Assembly (NCBI GenBank): GCA_933228895.1
Contig: OW121846.1
Location: forward strand, 50,238,107 to 50,302,106
Source: Platycnemis pennipes
Lineage: Eukaryota > Arthropoda > Insecta > Odonata > Platycnemididae
Direction: 5' to 3'
DNA: 64,000 nt
Shown: in pieces, positions 33,135 through 45,105 of the stretch
Position numbering within the stretch: position 1 is the stretch's first letter
How the letters are laid out: the number at the start of each line of letters is the position of its first letter
The notes under the pieces: model-generated
The model's input: the letters and a program-made list of their open reading frames with translations, nothing else
Told to the model about the DNA's origin: nothing
Databases searched by the model: none
Made by a program: the position numbers and the translations under genes

Positions 33135-35023
33135 CAGTAGAACCTCTATTTTACGAAGTTGAAGGGACCTAAAAATTTGAGCTTTGTAAATCAGAGGGTT
33201 TGTAAATTGGAGGTTATCTTCCACTAACTCCTCTGTCTCCGGAACTGATGTGTCACCAAAACCAACTGATCTTCAACAGTAGGAAATAGTTTTTGAGGTG
33301 ACACTCCCATGCTCTGGCAACACCTCGCACAGCATGGAGCAATGTCCAAGGAGGCACATCATGCACATAAAAGGCTTGATCTGCGACAAATGTACGTCTA
33401 CTAAAACTCTGCTGACAAGAATGCGAGTATACTTTCAATGCAATTAAACACTATGCTGTACTTAACTTTTGAAATTGTTATTTTAGGATTGAAATCAAAC
33501 TAATTACTATAACAAATAATAGTCATCTGCTCATTCTGGGGAAAAACAACAGATATTACGTGAAATTCTCTGTGTGCAGTGTATCTACATCAAATTGAAA
33601 GGATTTAAAAATTACACCTCAATTGTATTGATTCACTGTATAACTTAGGCGTTATTCCTAAGGCAAGGAGACTCACTTTAGCAAAAGAGAATGAAACAGC
33701 CATGAATTAAAAAAAAACAGGTGACTATTTTTCTACAAATTTATAATGGTATGAACTTGGCTGCTGCAACTGAATTAAGTTCTTGTTGCTGTTCAGTTGG
33801 TAGATCTCTAAATAAGGGGAATAAGAGAATTAACTCATCCCACAGAGTATTTTAAGCATATGCAGTTATGTATTAATTAACGAAAGGGGTATATTTAGTG
33901 CTAGTCGATTTGTGTTTAAAGAAGCCATTTTAACATGGGAAAGCCAGGGATGCATTTTAACTAGGAAATTTCAAAACAAAGTTCCAACTGACCTAGTATA
34001 TTTCAGTGAAAAGACCAGAAAATGCCTTTTTTGAAAATAGCATATCGTTTGAAATACATTTAATAATATTTCGTAGCTGATGAAAGTCAATCTTAGAAAT
34101 TCACTCAGTTAATTTGATTTTCCCTCTTTTTTAAGATGCGTTCTACAGTGCTGACATCTAGCGGTGATTTACGAGAACTATTTACTCGCGGCTACGGAAA
34201 TCGAATCAAATTTTTACCTAACGACGTAAAACACTTCTAATGAAAAATTAAATAATCATATTGCATCAAGATTTGAATATAAGTAGTTTATTATCGCAAA
34301 GTTAGTATTTTTTAATAAAACTAATCTCCACGACAGCTGCAGCAAAGAACTTCCTACGGGAATACTATTTTCAAGTGAAAGGCTGAACAAAGTTCTGAAT
34401 TGGGGTTGCGGCGGCTACCTTAAAGCTAATTTTAAATAATTCCAGAGAAAATATGGATACTTTGTGACGACGAGTTAGGTATTCGCAATACACAAAATGA
34501 TAGAAAAGGAATAGAAATTACCAAGCACTAATCCGATTATTTTATAAACTGGGGCATTGTTTTCGAGAAGTAGGCGTCGTGCCATGCGTCTTTGAACATT
34601 TTTTCCTTGGATCATATAATCAGGAATGAATTGCGATTTGGATGATCAGTCTCTGGGATTTTTGCTACAGTTTAAGCACTTCAAAAATCACTATGCTCAC
34701 ATTCGATTTTTCCACATTTTCCCATGATATGAAATACTTGCACTGACCTATCTGGCTTCAGCTGCTCCTGTCACGGTATACAGCGATCGTTATTCCATTG
34801 TACTGAGTTCAGTGCTACAAAATCATTTCAAAAACTTCGTAAAACAGAGGTCAATCATTCCTAGGGACTGGCCTCTCACTCTGTAAATCAGTAAAATCGA
34901 GGTTTCTTAAAATAGAGGTCATTTTACATGGTTTTCCTCTATACAAAGATCGGGACCGGCGGAATGGTTCGTAAATTGGTGTCATTTCGTAAATTAGAGG
35001 TTCGTAAAAAAGAGGTTCTACTG
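33135..35023. mobile_element. Tigger/pogo-like element, 1.9 kb
   Basis: TA at 33133-33134 and 35024-35025. Left end CAGTAGAACCTCTATTTTAC, right end inverse of CAGTAGAACCTCTTTTTTAC. Further subterminal copies of TTCGTAAATT occur near both ends. On the minus strand 33255-33400 a short frame (PPWTLLHAVRGVARAWECHL) vaguely resembles the Tigger region before the helix A-W-x-S-V, so this may be a deletion derivative of an autonomous element. It sits 400 bp upstream of the KIF3B tail exon in the transcript. Confidence 0.8.
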
Positions 35024-35089
35024 TATAGAATAATAAGAATAATAGAGTAACATAACAATGCTAGAATAGCTAGAATGAACGCCTAATTT

Positions 35090-36441
35090 GGGAGACCTAT
35101 CAGATGCAGACCAACTCAACGCGACCATCCTGCATCTGAGCAGGGATGCAGCCGAGTACGCAAACGAAGCACCCGATTCTTTCATGAGCCACACACGAAC
35201 ATGAAGAGGGGTGCTCAAGAGGATGTCGAGGCCTTCGCTGACAGAGTACGGAAGGTGAAAAGCCAGACTTATGACTTGGCTGGGCCTGCAGAGCTTGCCG
35301 CCGCGACCCAATACAAGGCAAATCAGTAGGTCCTGGATGCTTTCCTGAACGGTCTGACCACAGAGGTGGGTCGGCAATGCCACCTCACCTTGCCACAAAA
35401 TTTCGGCGATGCTGTCGAGACTGCCATCCAGATTGAGGAGGTGGAGAGGCGCCCCAAGAGAGAGGAGCCAACGAGCTGCTGCGTCTTCTGGGTACCGAGA
35501 AAGGGGAGGTGCTTCAACTGCGGCTAATTTGGGCACATGGTGGGGGTGTGCCACAGCAAGAGGCAGTGCTTCAACTGTGGAGGGGAGAACCACATCGCCC
35601 ATGAGTGCAGACAGCGGCAACGGACAATGGGATTAAACGGTGCCGGGACTGACAACGCCACCAAATCCAGCCCCTGCTAGACGTCGTCCTTCCGAGGGTG
35701 GAGACCGGGGAAGGACCTGGTGATTTGGTGTCAGAGTTGATCATCGCAGGGAAGATGGCCAGGTTCCTGTGTGACACTGGCGCTCAGGTATCCCTTGTAT
35801 GTAGTGATGTGTGCGGACGTTGGGGTGTTAGAAGGTCCCCCTACCGCGTTAAGGGTATTACCAGTGGAGTAATGAGAAGTTTGGGAGAGAAAAGAGTTGA
35901 TTTTAGTGCTTATGGGGTTCACTATGGGTTCTTTATGCAGGTAGTGAATAGGTTAGGGGGTTACGATGGGATTCTAGGTTTAGATTTTTTGCAAAGATTT
36001 GGTTGCTCTATTGATGTTAAGCAAGGGATTCTTGTTATGGGATAACGAGATATGGAATCTGAGGGGGGGCCAAAGGGAGGGAATGGACACTGAAGTGCGA
36101 AGGGAGACACTACGAGATTAGAGTGACGCAGAAATTCTAGTCCGGCTGGCAAAGACAACGTTGCCGGGGCGGTGCGAAAAATTATTTTGCACTAGGATGC
36201 CTGACTCTTGTGTTCCGATGGGCGCTGATGCCCTTGTAGAGTCAAAACTTGAGGATTTGGAGGGCTGCATTGTAAAGAGACAAGAGGAGTTTACACTGTC
36301 CTGTAAAGTTCGTGGTGAAGGGTTAATTTATTTTATTTTTTGTTCTTTTGATTTCGCTGTCGCCTTTTACATATATTTCAGGTAACCTGTGAGGAGAGAC
36401 CATTTAATCGGGAGATTAAATATTGTTTGGAGGGAGGGTGA
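35090..36441 (+). pseudogene. Ty3/gypsy gag and protease pseudogene
   Basis: The gag part (35105-35640) has the capsid-like stretch EDVEAFADRVRKVKSQ, VLDAFLNGL and AVETAIQIEEVERR, then two CCHC knuckles (CFNCG-x-FGHMVGVC and CFNCGGENHIAHEC; the first carries a stop after CFNCG). The protease (35698-36045) has FLCDTGAQVSLV with the active-site Asp-Thr-Gly and the C-terminal GYDGILGLDFL. Reverse transcriptase, RNase H and integrase are absent: after 36045 the sequence runs through a short unrecognised part directly to the polypurine tract (GGAGGGAGGGTGA) and LTR. No 5' LTR is seen. Internal deletion and stops make it inactive. Confidence 0.8.
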
Positions 36442-36881
36442 TGTAAGCGTGCGGAGTATTCCCCCCGTCACCACCCTCCTTCATGCTCCTGCCACCCCAC
36501 CCTCTGCTCCCTCATCCCCCATCCGGCGACCCATATGAAGTGGCCATCGGAATGCAGAGGACAGAGAGCACCAAGTGGCATCCTGCCTCCGGCTTCCACT
36601 CTTCACCTAGCCGAAGAAAGTGGAGCGCTTGCTGGAGGAGACGCCGAGCATTGGAGGAGGGGTGAGAGAGGAAGGAGGGGCGAGAGAGGAAGGAGGGGCA
36701 AGAGAAAAAGGGGGGACGGGAGAGAGCAACGGATGGCGGCGCGTGGTAGTCAGTGGCCGGCGGGAGAAGCGTGATGCAGTGGGGCGGAGAGAATAAAATT
36801 TTCATGAGTGTCGCTGAGTTTTCTTTCAAGATCCCTGCCAAATCAACGCGGTGACCCAAGAGGGAGACCAGGGGTCTTACA
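36442..36881 (+). mobile_element. 3' LTR of gypsy element, 440 bp
   Basis: Starts TGTAAGCGTGCGGAG right after the purine tract and ends GGGGTCTTACA, giving matched inverted ends TGTAAG...CTTACA. An AATAAA at 36791 fits a poly(A) signal near the R/U5 part. The middle is unusually purine-rich (GGAGGGGCGAGAGAGGAA type, 36655-36730). Only one LTR is present. Confidence 0.75.
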
Positions 36882-39185
36882 GTAACAAAATAAATAACAG
36901 CAGTCTAGATAATGGGCAGAGGTTGTTCAAGGACCATAATGTCATTACACAGCATTGCATGAAATTTTTCCTGGCAATGTAGAAATGGCTGCCACGCAAT
37001 TATTCATCTGATTTTTCAGGTCACAAGCACTTTTAAAGGTTAAATTTTCCAAAAAATTATTACTAATGCCGCTACAGCAGTTGTAATTGTTCCCAGGAGA
37101 GATAGAGGATGGATTGAAAAATTATTTTTATTAGGGGAGTTTATCAACACCCAAGGCCACTTATGCAATTAACTGCAGGTTTTTCAAGGAACAAGATAGG
37201 TGGAGAGTTACTCAGTACCAGAATTAGTCTGCTTGTAACAAAAGACACCCAGAGTTCACGATTTAATATCTATTCCAACAGATCAAGTACTGAACTTGGA
37301 AGAGTTCTCCATTTAGCAGTCACATTAATAAACCAGTACAAATATCAGTCACTCCCTCTATTCAAACCAAAGACCACAGGGTAGATTACCAGTACTCTAG
37401 CCACCAACTAATCTGAACCTCTATGTAATTACATCCAATTGTGGTGCATCATAAATGAAATGCGTGAATAGTAGTACATTCACCTCCCACATATGACAGT
37501 ATCTCCCCAACATTTTCCACATGCAACTCCGCATATCATTTAGACCTTTAGTAATGTGGAAATCGTAGCTAATGCCATTACTTATCCTGGCTATTTTTTG
37601 TTTTACCTGTTACCAGCATTTCATAATGTGCACAGTTCACTTTTAATTAAAGCTTACGTGTGACAGCACATACCATACTCGCTGCCATGCGCCTGGAATT
37701 ATGGCAGTTCAAATTCTCTGTGAACCCTACCTCGTCCTTTAGGGCGAGCAATCGCAGCTCAGCTGTCCGTGAAGGGGATGTCCGCACCAAAATCTTGTAG
37801 CACGGATGGGTTGAGTGAGGGTGGGTAATCCCGTTACAAAATTTGGGCGGGTTGTGTTGGTGGGGGTAAGGATTATGACGGCCGAGGAGTTTGGGTTTAC
37901 GGTGTGTGTGTTTGTGGGGTGGGAGGGGGGTGGAGGAAGGGTCTGGTTGCAGAGAGGGAAGGTCCCAGTTGCGGGCGTATCTTTTATGAGGCCTGCAAAC
38001 GGGCACCCATTCCGGGAGACCCTTACCTGCCCATGTTGGGCATCCTCACCCATGTTCACCTACACCCGTGTGGTCTAGATGCCCGACCGTGCCCCCTTTC
38101 ACCCCAGGTGCCCGCATACTTGGCGGGTGCCCGGGTCCTAGGCGGGTGCCCGGGTCCTAGGCGGATGCCCAGGTTGCTCACCCAAACTGAGGGGAGGGGT
38201 GGTAAGAGTGAGCGAAAAATATTGTAAACAGCAAAGACTCTTGAGAAAGATATACGGCGGTGATGATCTTAGGGCGGTTGCCTGCCGACGGATGACCGCC
38301 TACACTCAGCAAGTTCTCCATTAGGTCACATTTGTAATACTTCGGAAAAGTCCGTCAAATGTCTTCGGGTTGAGCCTCTCTCTTTATCTCCTATCTATCT
38401 ATCTTTATCTATATTACTGAGCTTGAAGGAGAGGGTAGGGTGGGTGGATGGTGTCATGGAATGTCTGTGAGGTTCTTTCTTCTTCTTCTGGGCAACCCTG
38501 GGGGTTGCATGGCGGTGGCTACAAGTAATAACCTGTGAATGGTTTTTTTTTCTGGAAATGGCCTAGTTCCGTAATTTTTTATAGCTATGATAGGGCGATA
38601 GAAGACAACTAAAGTGCGGTTGGGCCAGTTGCCATCGTAACAGCATAGATGTTTGAAGCAAATGTCTATTTTTAGCATCCCTACTAGATTCCCATCTCTA
38701 CTGACTATTCTGAAAATAATATTCTCATTACAAAATGTTAAACTATTGTTTTCTATATGTTTTCAAAACTGGGATGAAATTTTGTCAAAATTACAATCAC
38801 ACACTTAAAAGCATTGACATAGTAGGTACTTATTTTACCATATTTTAAGACATGCATCTTTTAAGAATGCTTTCATGAACAACCACAAAAGATATAAAAT
38901 GTTGCCACAGAGAACAAAAGTTGGAGAAAACAAAGATAACATTTTTTCATGACTTTTTTAAAATGTTCGAAATTACGAAATTATGAAGTGCCAATTTTCC
39001 AGCCCCGCTGACTTCGTATTATCGAGAGTTCACTGTATCACACTTCACAGAAATAAGAGTAGGTGCAACTGGCACCTACTCTTCGGTGCTCTCACCTACT
39101 CTACTACTGAATACAGAACAGATAAATGTAAAGGCATGAGAAACTCATAGTTTAATTTTGCATGACAATGTTATATTCTCATCAT
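36882..39185. other. Intronic stretch with GC-rich island, no gene
   Basis: No protein family recognised. The 37.7-38.2 kb part is GC-rich with G-runs; open frames on both strands there are low-complexity and contradictory. A 19-bp unit GGCGGGTGCCCGGGTCCTA occurs twice with a partial third at 38119-38170. A TCTATCTATCT microsatellite lies at 38390-38412. At 38995-39036 an end-like sequence, inverse of CAGTGAACTCTCGATAATAC followed by TA, suggests the terminus of another pogo-like element. Confidence 0.5.
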
Positions 39186-41920
39186 CATCATTATCGGTCA
39201 ACAATCCTAGAATTGGTTTGATGCAGCCCTCCACTCGATTCTTCTATCGGCCAACCTCTTCATATTGACATAACTCCTATCTTTTACATCCTTCACAACT
39301 TGCTCCATATATCTCATACCAGGCCTACCTTTTCCATTCTTCCCGTTCACTTTTCCCTCAACGATTGTCTTTATCAGGCCATCGTGTCTTAAGATGTGGA
39401 CTATCAAGTTGTCCTGTCTTCTGTTTAAGGTTTTCAGTAGACATCTCTTTTCTCCCACTCTTCTTAAGACTTCTTCATTTGTCACTTGATTGATCCATTT
39501 TATCTTCATCATTCTTCAGTAGCACCACATTTCAAATGCTTCCAGCCTGGACTTCTCTGCTGTTGTTATTGTACAAGCTTCGCTGCCATATAGTAGAATG
39601 CTTCAGATGCATGTTCTAATGAAATGTTTCCTCACGCCCATGCTTGTATTTGCAGCTGTAACCAGTATCTTTTTCTGGTAAAATGCCCTTTTCACCTGGG
39701 AAATTCTACTGGCAATTTCGCTTTTACTTTGTCCATCGCTGGCTACTCGGCTTCCCAGGTAAAAGAACTCTTCCACCTCCTCGATTTTTTGTTTTCCTAG
39801 TATAACATTGGTCCTGGCTTCCTTCCTCTTACTGCATACCAATACCTTAGTTTTCTTATTATTGATCTTCAGATGATATCTGGTCATTGTTCTTTCCATA
39901 TTTTCTATGTCTTCTTAAAATTTCCTTCTGTTTCTGCCATGACTGCTATGTCATTGGTGAATCGTAGCATGCTGATTTTCTCACCGTTGATATTCACCCC
40001 CAGAGACTTTTCTTTGACTTCTTGGATGGCTTTTCTCAATGTAGACATTGAATGATATGGGAGACAGTGCACAAACTTGCTTCATTCCTTTCTTTATGCT
40101 TGCTTCAGTACTGCTGGGTCCTGATTTAATTATGGCCACCTGGTTTTTATACAAGCTGTGGATAACTCTCGGTCACTGTATGATACTCCAACTTTTTTCA
40201 GAATCTTTAGCATCATGTTCCAATCCACGTTGTCAATTGTCTTCTCCAAATCTACAAACGCAACAAATGTCAGTGGATTCTTCTCTATTCTCTTCTCTAA
40301 AAGTAGCCTGAGGGCCAAAATTGCTTCTCTTGTGCCCTTGTTTCTTCTGAACTCAAATTGGTCCCCATCCAGGAACTCCACAGCTTTTCGTTCTATTCTT
40401 CTATAGATGATTCTCATCAATTTCTTCAAGGCATGCGTCGTCAGGCTTATGGTCCTAAAATGGCCCACAGTTCTCAACCCTCTTCTTTTTGGCAACAGGG
40501 ATGATGATGTTCTTCTCAAAGTCCGTAGGTATCTCTTCTGTAGAGTACATGTCGCATATGGTTTTGTAGAGCTGAGTAAATGTCTTTTCTCCAGCATTCT
40601 TAATTATTTCAGCAGGAATATCATCTATCCCCCAAGCCTTATTTATCCTCAGATCCCTTACAGCTGCATCAAATTCTGATCTGAAGATTGGGCTCCCAAA
40701 TAATCCTTATCAACTTCATTTTCCTCTTCGATTACTTCTGCTCTTTCATTGTACAACTCTTCCAAGTATTCCTACCATCTCTTCACCTTAAACTCATGTT
40801 CAATTAAGAGATCTCCATTCTTTTCCTTGATGCTGTTACATCTTGCAAGCCCGTTCCTTGAAGTAATTTCTCACCATCCTGTAGGCAACTTCCACATTTC
40901 CATCTGCAAGGTTGCTTTGTACATCTTTGCGTAGATCCTTCATCCACATTTCCCTTACTTTTCTCACTTTACGGTTTATTTCATTCCTGATTCTTTTGTA
41001 GTGAAGTTGCCCTTCTTCAGTTTCCACATTTTTATATATTCTTCTCTCTTCAATCAATTCTAAGGCTTCTTCTGTAATCCATGGCTTTTTCTTGACAACT
41101 TTTCTTCTCCCCAAAGCTTTTTTGCGGCATCCTTTAGCCCAATTTTGATGCTCTCCCATATCTCTTCCACTGATTTCACAGTCAAATCCTCTTCTATTTT
41201 GTTTTCCATTGCCTTCTATCTGCACCCGGGTAACTTTTGCAGTTCTTTACCTGGTTTCTGAACCTCTACTTCACTAAAATGTAGTCATTTTGAAATCTTC
41301 GTCTGTCTCCAGGCATTTTCCAGGTATATCTTCTCCGTTGGTGGTTTTTAAACAATGTGTTTGTGCCAACCAACCACCAACTTGTGTTGTGTGCAGAATT
41401 CTGTAAGTCTTTCTCCTCTCTCATTTCGATTTCCCAAGCCATATTTTCATGTTATTCTTCCATCTTTACCTTCGCGAATAACAGCGTTCCAATCTCCTAC
41501 AATAATTAAGTTTTCTTCTCCTTTTATGTGCTTTGTTACTTCCATATTATCCTCATAGACGTCTTCCACTTCTTCCTCTTCGTAGTCCGATGTAGGCATG
41601 AAAACTTGTACCACAATGGTATCTGTAGGCTTGGTCTCAACCTTCACCATTGTAATCCTCTCACTGAACTGCAGGAAGCTCCTCACGTGCAGTCCTGCAC
41701 TCCTCCTGAGCATTATGCCTACTCCACCATTACCATTTTTTGATCCAGAGGGAATAATTCTATAACTTCCACTCCAGATGTCTCCTTCTTTGGGCCATCT
41801 CATTTCACTGATTCCTAATATGTCAAAGTCCATTCTTCGCATTTCCACCTTAAGGTTCTCCAATCTCCCACAGGTCTGAAGTGATCACACGTTCCATGTT
41901 CCTACACTAAAATGACAATC
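39186..41920 (-). mobile_element. CFDP2-like non-LTR retrotransposon, minus strand
   Basis: Read from 41920 down: endonuclease start GTWNV-stop-SLQTCGRLENL, GISEMRWP, then VGDWNAVIREG; a linker KKKPWITEEALELIEERR; reverse transcriptase; a C-terminal module (VTNEEVLRRVGEKR, HILRHDGLIKT, GRPGMRYMEQV, RLADRRIEWRAASNQ). The order matches the endonuclease-reverse transcriptases often annotated as craniofacial development protein 2-like (RTE/CR1-like; clade not fixed here). The 3' end is a GATGATGATGAG tail at 39178-39192, typical of LINE microsatellite tails. Many stops from CpG decay. Confidence 0.8.
39600..40600 (-). pseudogene. LINE reverse transcriptase pseudogene, catalytic Asp lost
   Basis: Recognisable parts: LRTVGHFRTISLTTHALKKL, FLDGDQFEFRRNKGTREAI, FVAFVDLEKTIDNVDW (motif A), then around 39945-39960 RFTNDIAVMAE, where the family has F/Y-A-D-D. 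The first Asp of the catalytic pair has become Asn, so the enzyme would be dead even without the stops. Downstream NNKKTKVLVCSKRKEARTNV and VEEFFYLGSRVASDGQSKSE complete the palm-thumb region. Confidence 0.8.
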
Positions 41921-41939
41921 ACACATGACCAATGTACTC

Positions 41940-42560
41940 TCTCAGGTAGTCCGCACCCGGAGATGCGAATGGGGGACTATTTTACCTCCGGAATATTTTA
42001 CTAGAGAGGGTTCCATCACATCATGATAAAAAAGAAAGGAGTGGAGTAGCTGCGACTCCTCGGGATAATATTGTGGTGGTTTCCCCTTGCCTTCCACATC
42101 GCAGTACTATAGCCGTTTAAGTAAATTTTACCATGCCAGAAGTGAAATGAGCATCGCTCTACCAACCACTGTGGTCTCCACCTTCACTCATGTGAAGAAG
42201 AGCTGCTGCCCTCTCCTCCAGGTGCTAAGAAGCATAATTGTTGGCGGCCTCCCGTCGCCAAGTCACAGCATCTTTACAGGTTTCTGTATCATTTAAAGGC
42301 CTATCTTACTCAATGATAGACCAATACCAACTCCGAGTGCTGCCACTTTTTGTCCAAGACTGCTTATTCTACGAATTAACTCACTTATATCGCAGCTAAC
42401 CTCTATTTAGATGTCGAACCACCATCCGCAACCCAGTGGATGCACTCGGTTGTGTTAAGCTCAGCTCCGAGGTTATATTCTATTCCAAAAATAATATATA
42501 TGACTGCAACATATCAAACAATTAATGAAAAGTAATAAATTTTAAAACTTTAAGCTAGCA
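41940..42560. other. Upstream flank of the LINE, possibly its 5' UTR
   Basis: No coding sequence recognised. The stretch is less AT-rich than its surroundings and is contiguous with the endonuclease start, so part of it is likely the LINE 5' region; I cannot place the 5' end. Confidence 0.35.
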
Positions 42561-42576
42561 AAGATAATTTTAAAAT

Positions 42577-42757
42577 AGATCGCAGGCTTTCCCAGCATAC
42601 GCTGGAAGTGAAGGCTGTTCGGGTGCTCCACTGGGTCAAATCCTCCATCGGTGCCAACATTTCGAGGAACCTGAGGATGGGGAACGACTCGTTCCTCGAA
42701 ACGTCGGCAGCGATGGAGGATTTGACCCGGTGGAGCACCCGAACAACCTTCACTTCC
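42577..42757. mobile_element. 181-bp foldback with 13-bp target duplication
   Basis: Two 67-bp arms (42604-42670 and 42691-42757) form a near-perfect inverted repeat with a 20-bp loop. Immediately outside the element both sides carry ATAATTTTAAAAT (42564-42576 and 42758-42770), a perfect 13-bp direct repeat. A 27-bp unpaired leader (42577-42603) precedes the left arm. No open frame. The loop-proximal part reads CTGAGGATGGGGAACGACTC and GTTCCTCGAAACGTC. The long target duplication points to target-primed (retro) insertion, not a cut-and-paste transposase. Confidence 0.85.
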
Positions 42758-42770
42758 ATAATTTTAAAAT

Positions 42771-43283
42771 GTTTTAATATTATCTTGAGCCAAAGCAATA
42801 AGGTGGAATGGTAGGAGATGAAATGCAATTTTATACTCTATATCTCAATCATTCATTTCATCTTACTAGAAAAACAATTTTAACCATTTCAATTTTTTTT
42901 TAATTGGAAATAATTTTCATTTTTATAACATTTAAAAACATAACATTCTATTCATCAAAAGTACAAGTTTTAAATTCTGGGCCTTCAGAGGTATAATGGT
43001 CTTCACAGTTGTGGGCTTGAATGAGTTAATGTAATTCCCAAAGTAATAGCATGTAGGTATCCATAGTACCAATATGCTGTTAAATTATCACACAATATCC
43101 CTATTCAATATTCTGAAACTCAAAAGTTCTGTAACTCTGAGCTTTTATTAGCTTCTTCATGCAATTACTCACAAAAATTCAATGGTACAATAAAAACTGT
43201 CCCCATATTCCCACACAGAACATTTTCCCTCATTAATAGGATATTACAAATACCATATGGAAAAGAGAAAATGTTTCAAATAC
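42771..43283. other. Intronic sequence, nothing recognised
   Basis: AT-rich KIF3B intron 4 sequence next to the 43284 donor. No repeats or coding frames stand out. Confidence 0.5.
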
Positions 43284-43512
43284 CTTATATCTTGGATTAT
43301 CACTGCTGACAGCTAACGATCGAGCATGGTCAGACGTAGGTCTACGATCCAGTGGGGATGACTTGAGACGTGGCAAGTTAAGCCGCATCTTTTCCAGTGA
43401 GAGTATAAACCATGAGTCATCTTCATTGTTGTAACGTATTCGAGACAATAACTTATTTTTTTCTTCGACTGGTATAAAATTGTCGATAATAACATAGAGT
43501 AATTTAAGCTCC
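43284..43512 (-). CDS. KIF3B: KIF3B-type kinesin-II, end of stalk and start of tail
   Basis: 229 nt: one base completing a Lys codon, then 76 codons. Acceptor TTTTTCAG, donor AAG|GTATTT. It begins ELKLLYVIIDNFIPVEEKNK, the conserved end of the stalk coiled coil (in KIF3B a very similar LIIENFIPLEEKxKIM block), then EDDSWFILSLEKMRL and the basic RRPTSDHARS ... NPRYK. The phase matches exactly with both neighbouring exons. The following intron (10.5 kb) contains the LINE, gypsy and Tigger-like insertions. Confidence 0.95.
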
Positions 43513-43970
43513 CTGAAAAACAAAGGAATGCAACAAATAACAAATGTAAAGCTGTCCTTTAAACCACAATTTAAAACTCAGCAACACACCATTGATAGGA
43601 TTAACAGCTTGAATTTCAGCATCAATAAATTACTTTATTACATCAAGAGCTACAAGTTTACTGAATATACTGAATACTGAAAAAAATTTGCAGAAATGTT
43701 TACACAATGCATTTAGAGCAAGAATTCCTTTTTTTTCATACCAAGCTGTTAATTTAAATGAAAAATTATGTTTAAGCTTGCTTTCGCTTAAACTGTTCCC
43801 TGGTGCTTCAGCCATAATGACCTAAAGAGGTCCAATCTTTTAAACCTATTGACCCTTATGACCTTAATGACCTAAAGAAGTCCAAGCAGATTAAATTGAA
43901 ACTGTAAAATAAGCCTCTAATTGCATTTAAATCACAATTGGTAGGGATAAAGTTTCTAGATTAACCCTCT

Positions 43971-44020
43971 TAGTGCTAACCTTCTTCCTGGGGTACTAGC
44001 GAAAGGGTAGCAGAGGGTAA
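43971..44020. mobile_element. Fragment of a TTAA-end element
   Basis: TTAACCCTCTTAGTGCTAAC is followed within 50 bp by GAAAGGGTAGCAGAGGGTAA, which looks like the two ends of a TTAA-type element brought together by deletion. No more can be said. Confidence 0.35.
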
Positions 44021-44340
44021 TTTAATAAAATATAGCACCTTAGGAAAAAAAATTATGAAACTATTGTTATAAATATTCAAATATTGTTACATATTATATT
44101 CATGTTATATTCAAATATTTTTTACATTAATTAAGTTTAATTATCTGTAATTACACAATTTTTTTACGTCGGCTGAAAAAATTTTATTCTTTTAGTGTCA
44201 TAAAGTTTAACTTAAGTCCCACTCCTTTAATTTCCTATACTTTGAGAAGTTACCAGTCGACAGCTCTACTGCAATGAAGGTAAGTGGAAAAAACACACTT
44301 AAAATTCTCTTGAAATTAGTTTTGCTTTATTTTGTAACTA

Positions 44341-45105
44341 CAGTAGAAGCCCGGTATAGTGAGTAGGCTTATTGCGAGAATCGCGTTATAGCGAGTGATT
44401 GTCTTTGTACCGCCAAAAGGCCATGTTTTACATGTAAAATAAAGTGGATATAGCGAGGCCAAAAAGTTCCTTCCACGGTATACGCTCGGTATTACGACAG
44501 ATATCTCTCGAGGGCAATACACTGCCTAGCAAAAATAAACTATTGTGTTTTGTATTATCTGCGAATTAAACTAAAATACAAGATGTGTGCCATATCTACA
44601 ACACCTAAAGCCAATTATGTCCAAACAATAGCGAATCATGGCCTTCAGTACGCTCTGTGCGCTCCCATTTTACGTTCTTCTTTTGTTAGGCCCAGTCATC
44701 AGTGGGAAGGAAGGGGTGGATGACGAGCAAGATGAGAGTAGGAGAGGGAGTCAGGTCTAGGCATGGGCAATATTGATAATCGGGTCACGATAAGATATCG
44801 GGGCATGATAAGATATCGGGGCACGATAAGATATCGGGGTACGATAAGATATCGGGGCACGATAAGATATCGGGGTACGATAAATATCGCTATAAATATC
44901 ATGATAAACATCACGATAAAATAACATGATATCGCCTCCCGATAAAATATCACTATATCGCGCCCCGATAAAATATCACGATAAATATCGTAAATAAAGA
45001 TCGTGATATTGCACTCGTTCAAATGTAGCATAATCGCGCCCGATGAATTATCGTGATATTGCGCCGGTTAATCGTGTCGGAAAAAGACAGTCGTTGAGTT
45101 GGCTA
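44341..45105 (+). mobile_element. Tigger-like MITE, truncated copy B
   Basis: TA at 44339-44340, then CAGTAGAAGCCCGGTATAGT. Homologous to the left half of copy A up to the GTCGGAAAAAGACAGTCG module near 45080, then stops. The minisatellite here is very regular: five head-to-tail 18-bp units GATAAGATATCGGGGCAC/T at 44789-44878. Confidence 0.8.

Noticed and set aside
37647..38227. Several overlapping 87-119 codon frames in the GC-rich island
   Set aside because: Low-complexity Pro/His or Gly/Val-rich translations on both strands simultaneously; no domain or splice context.
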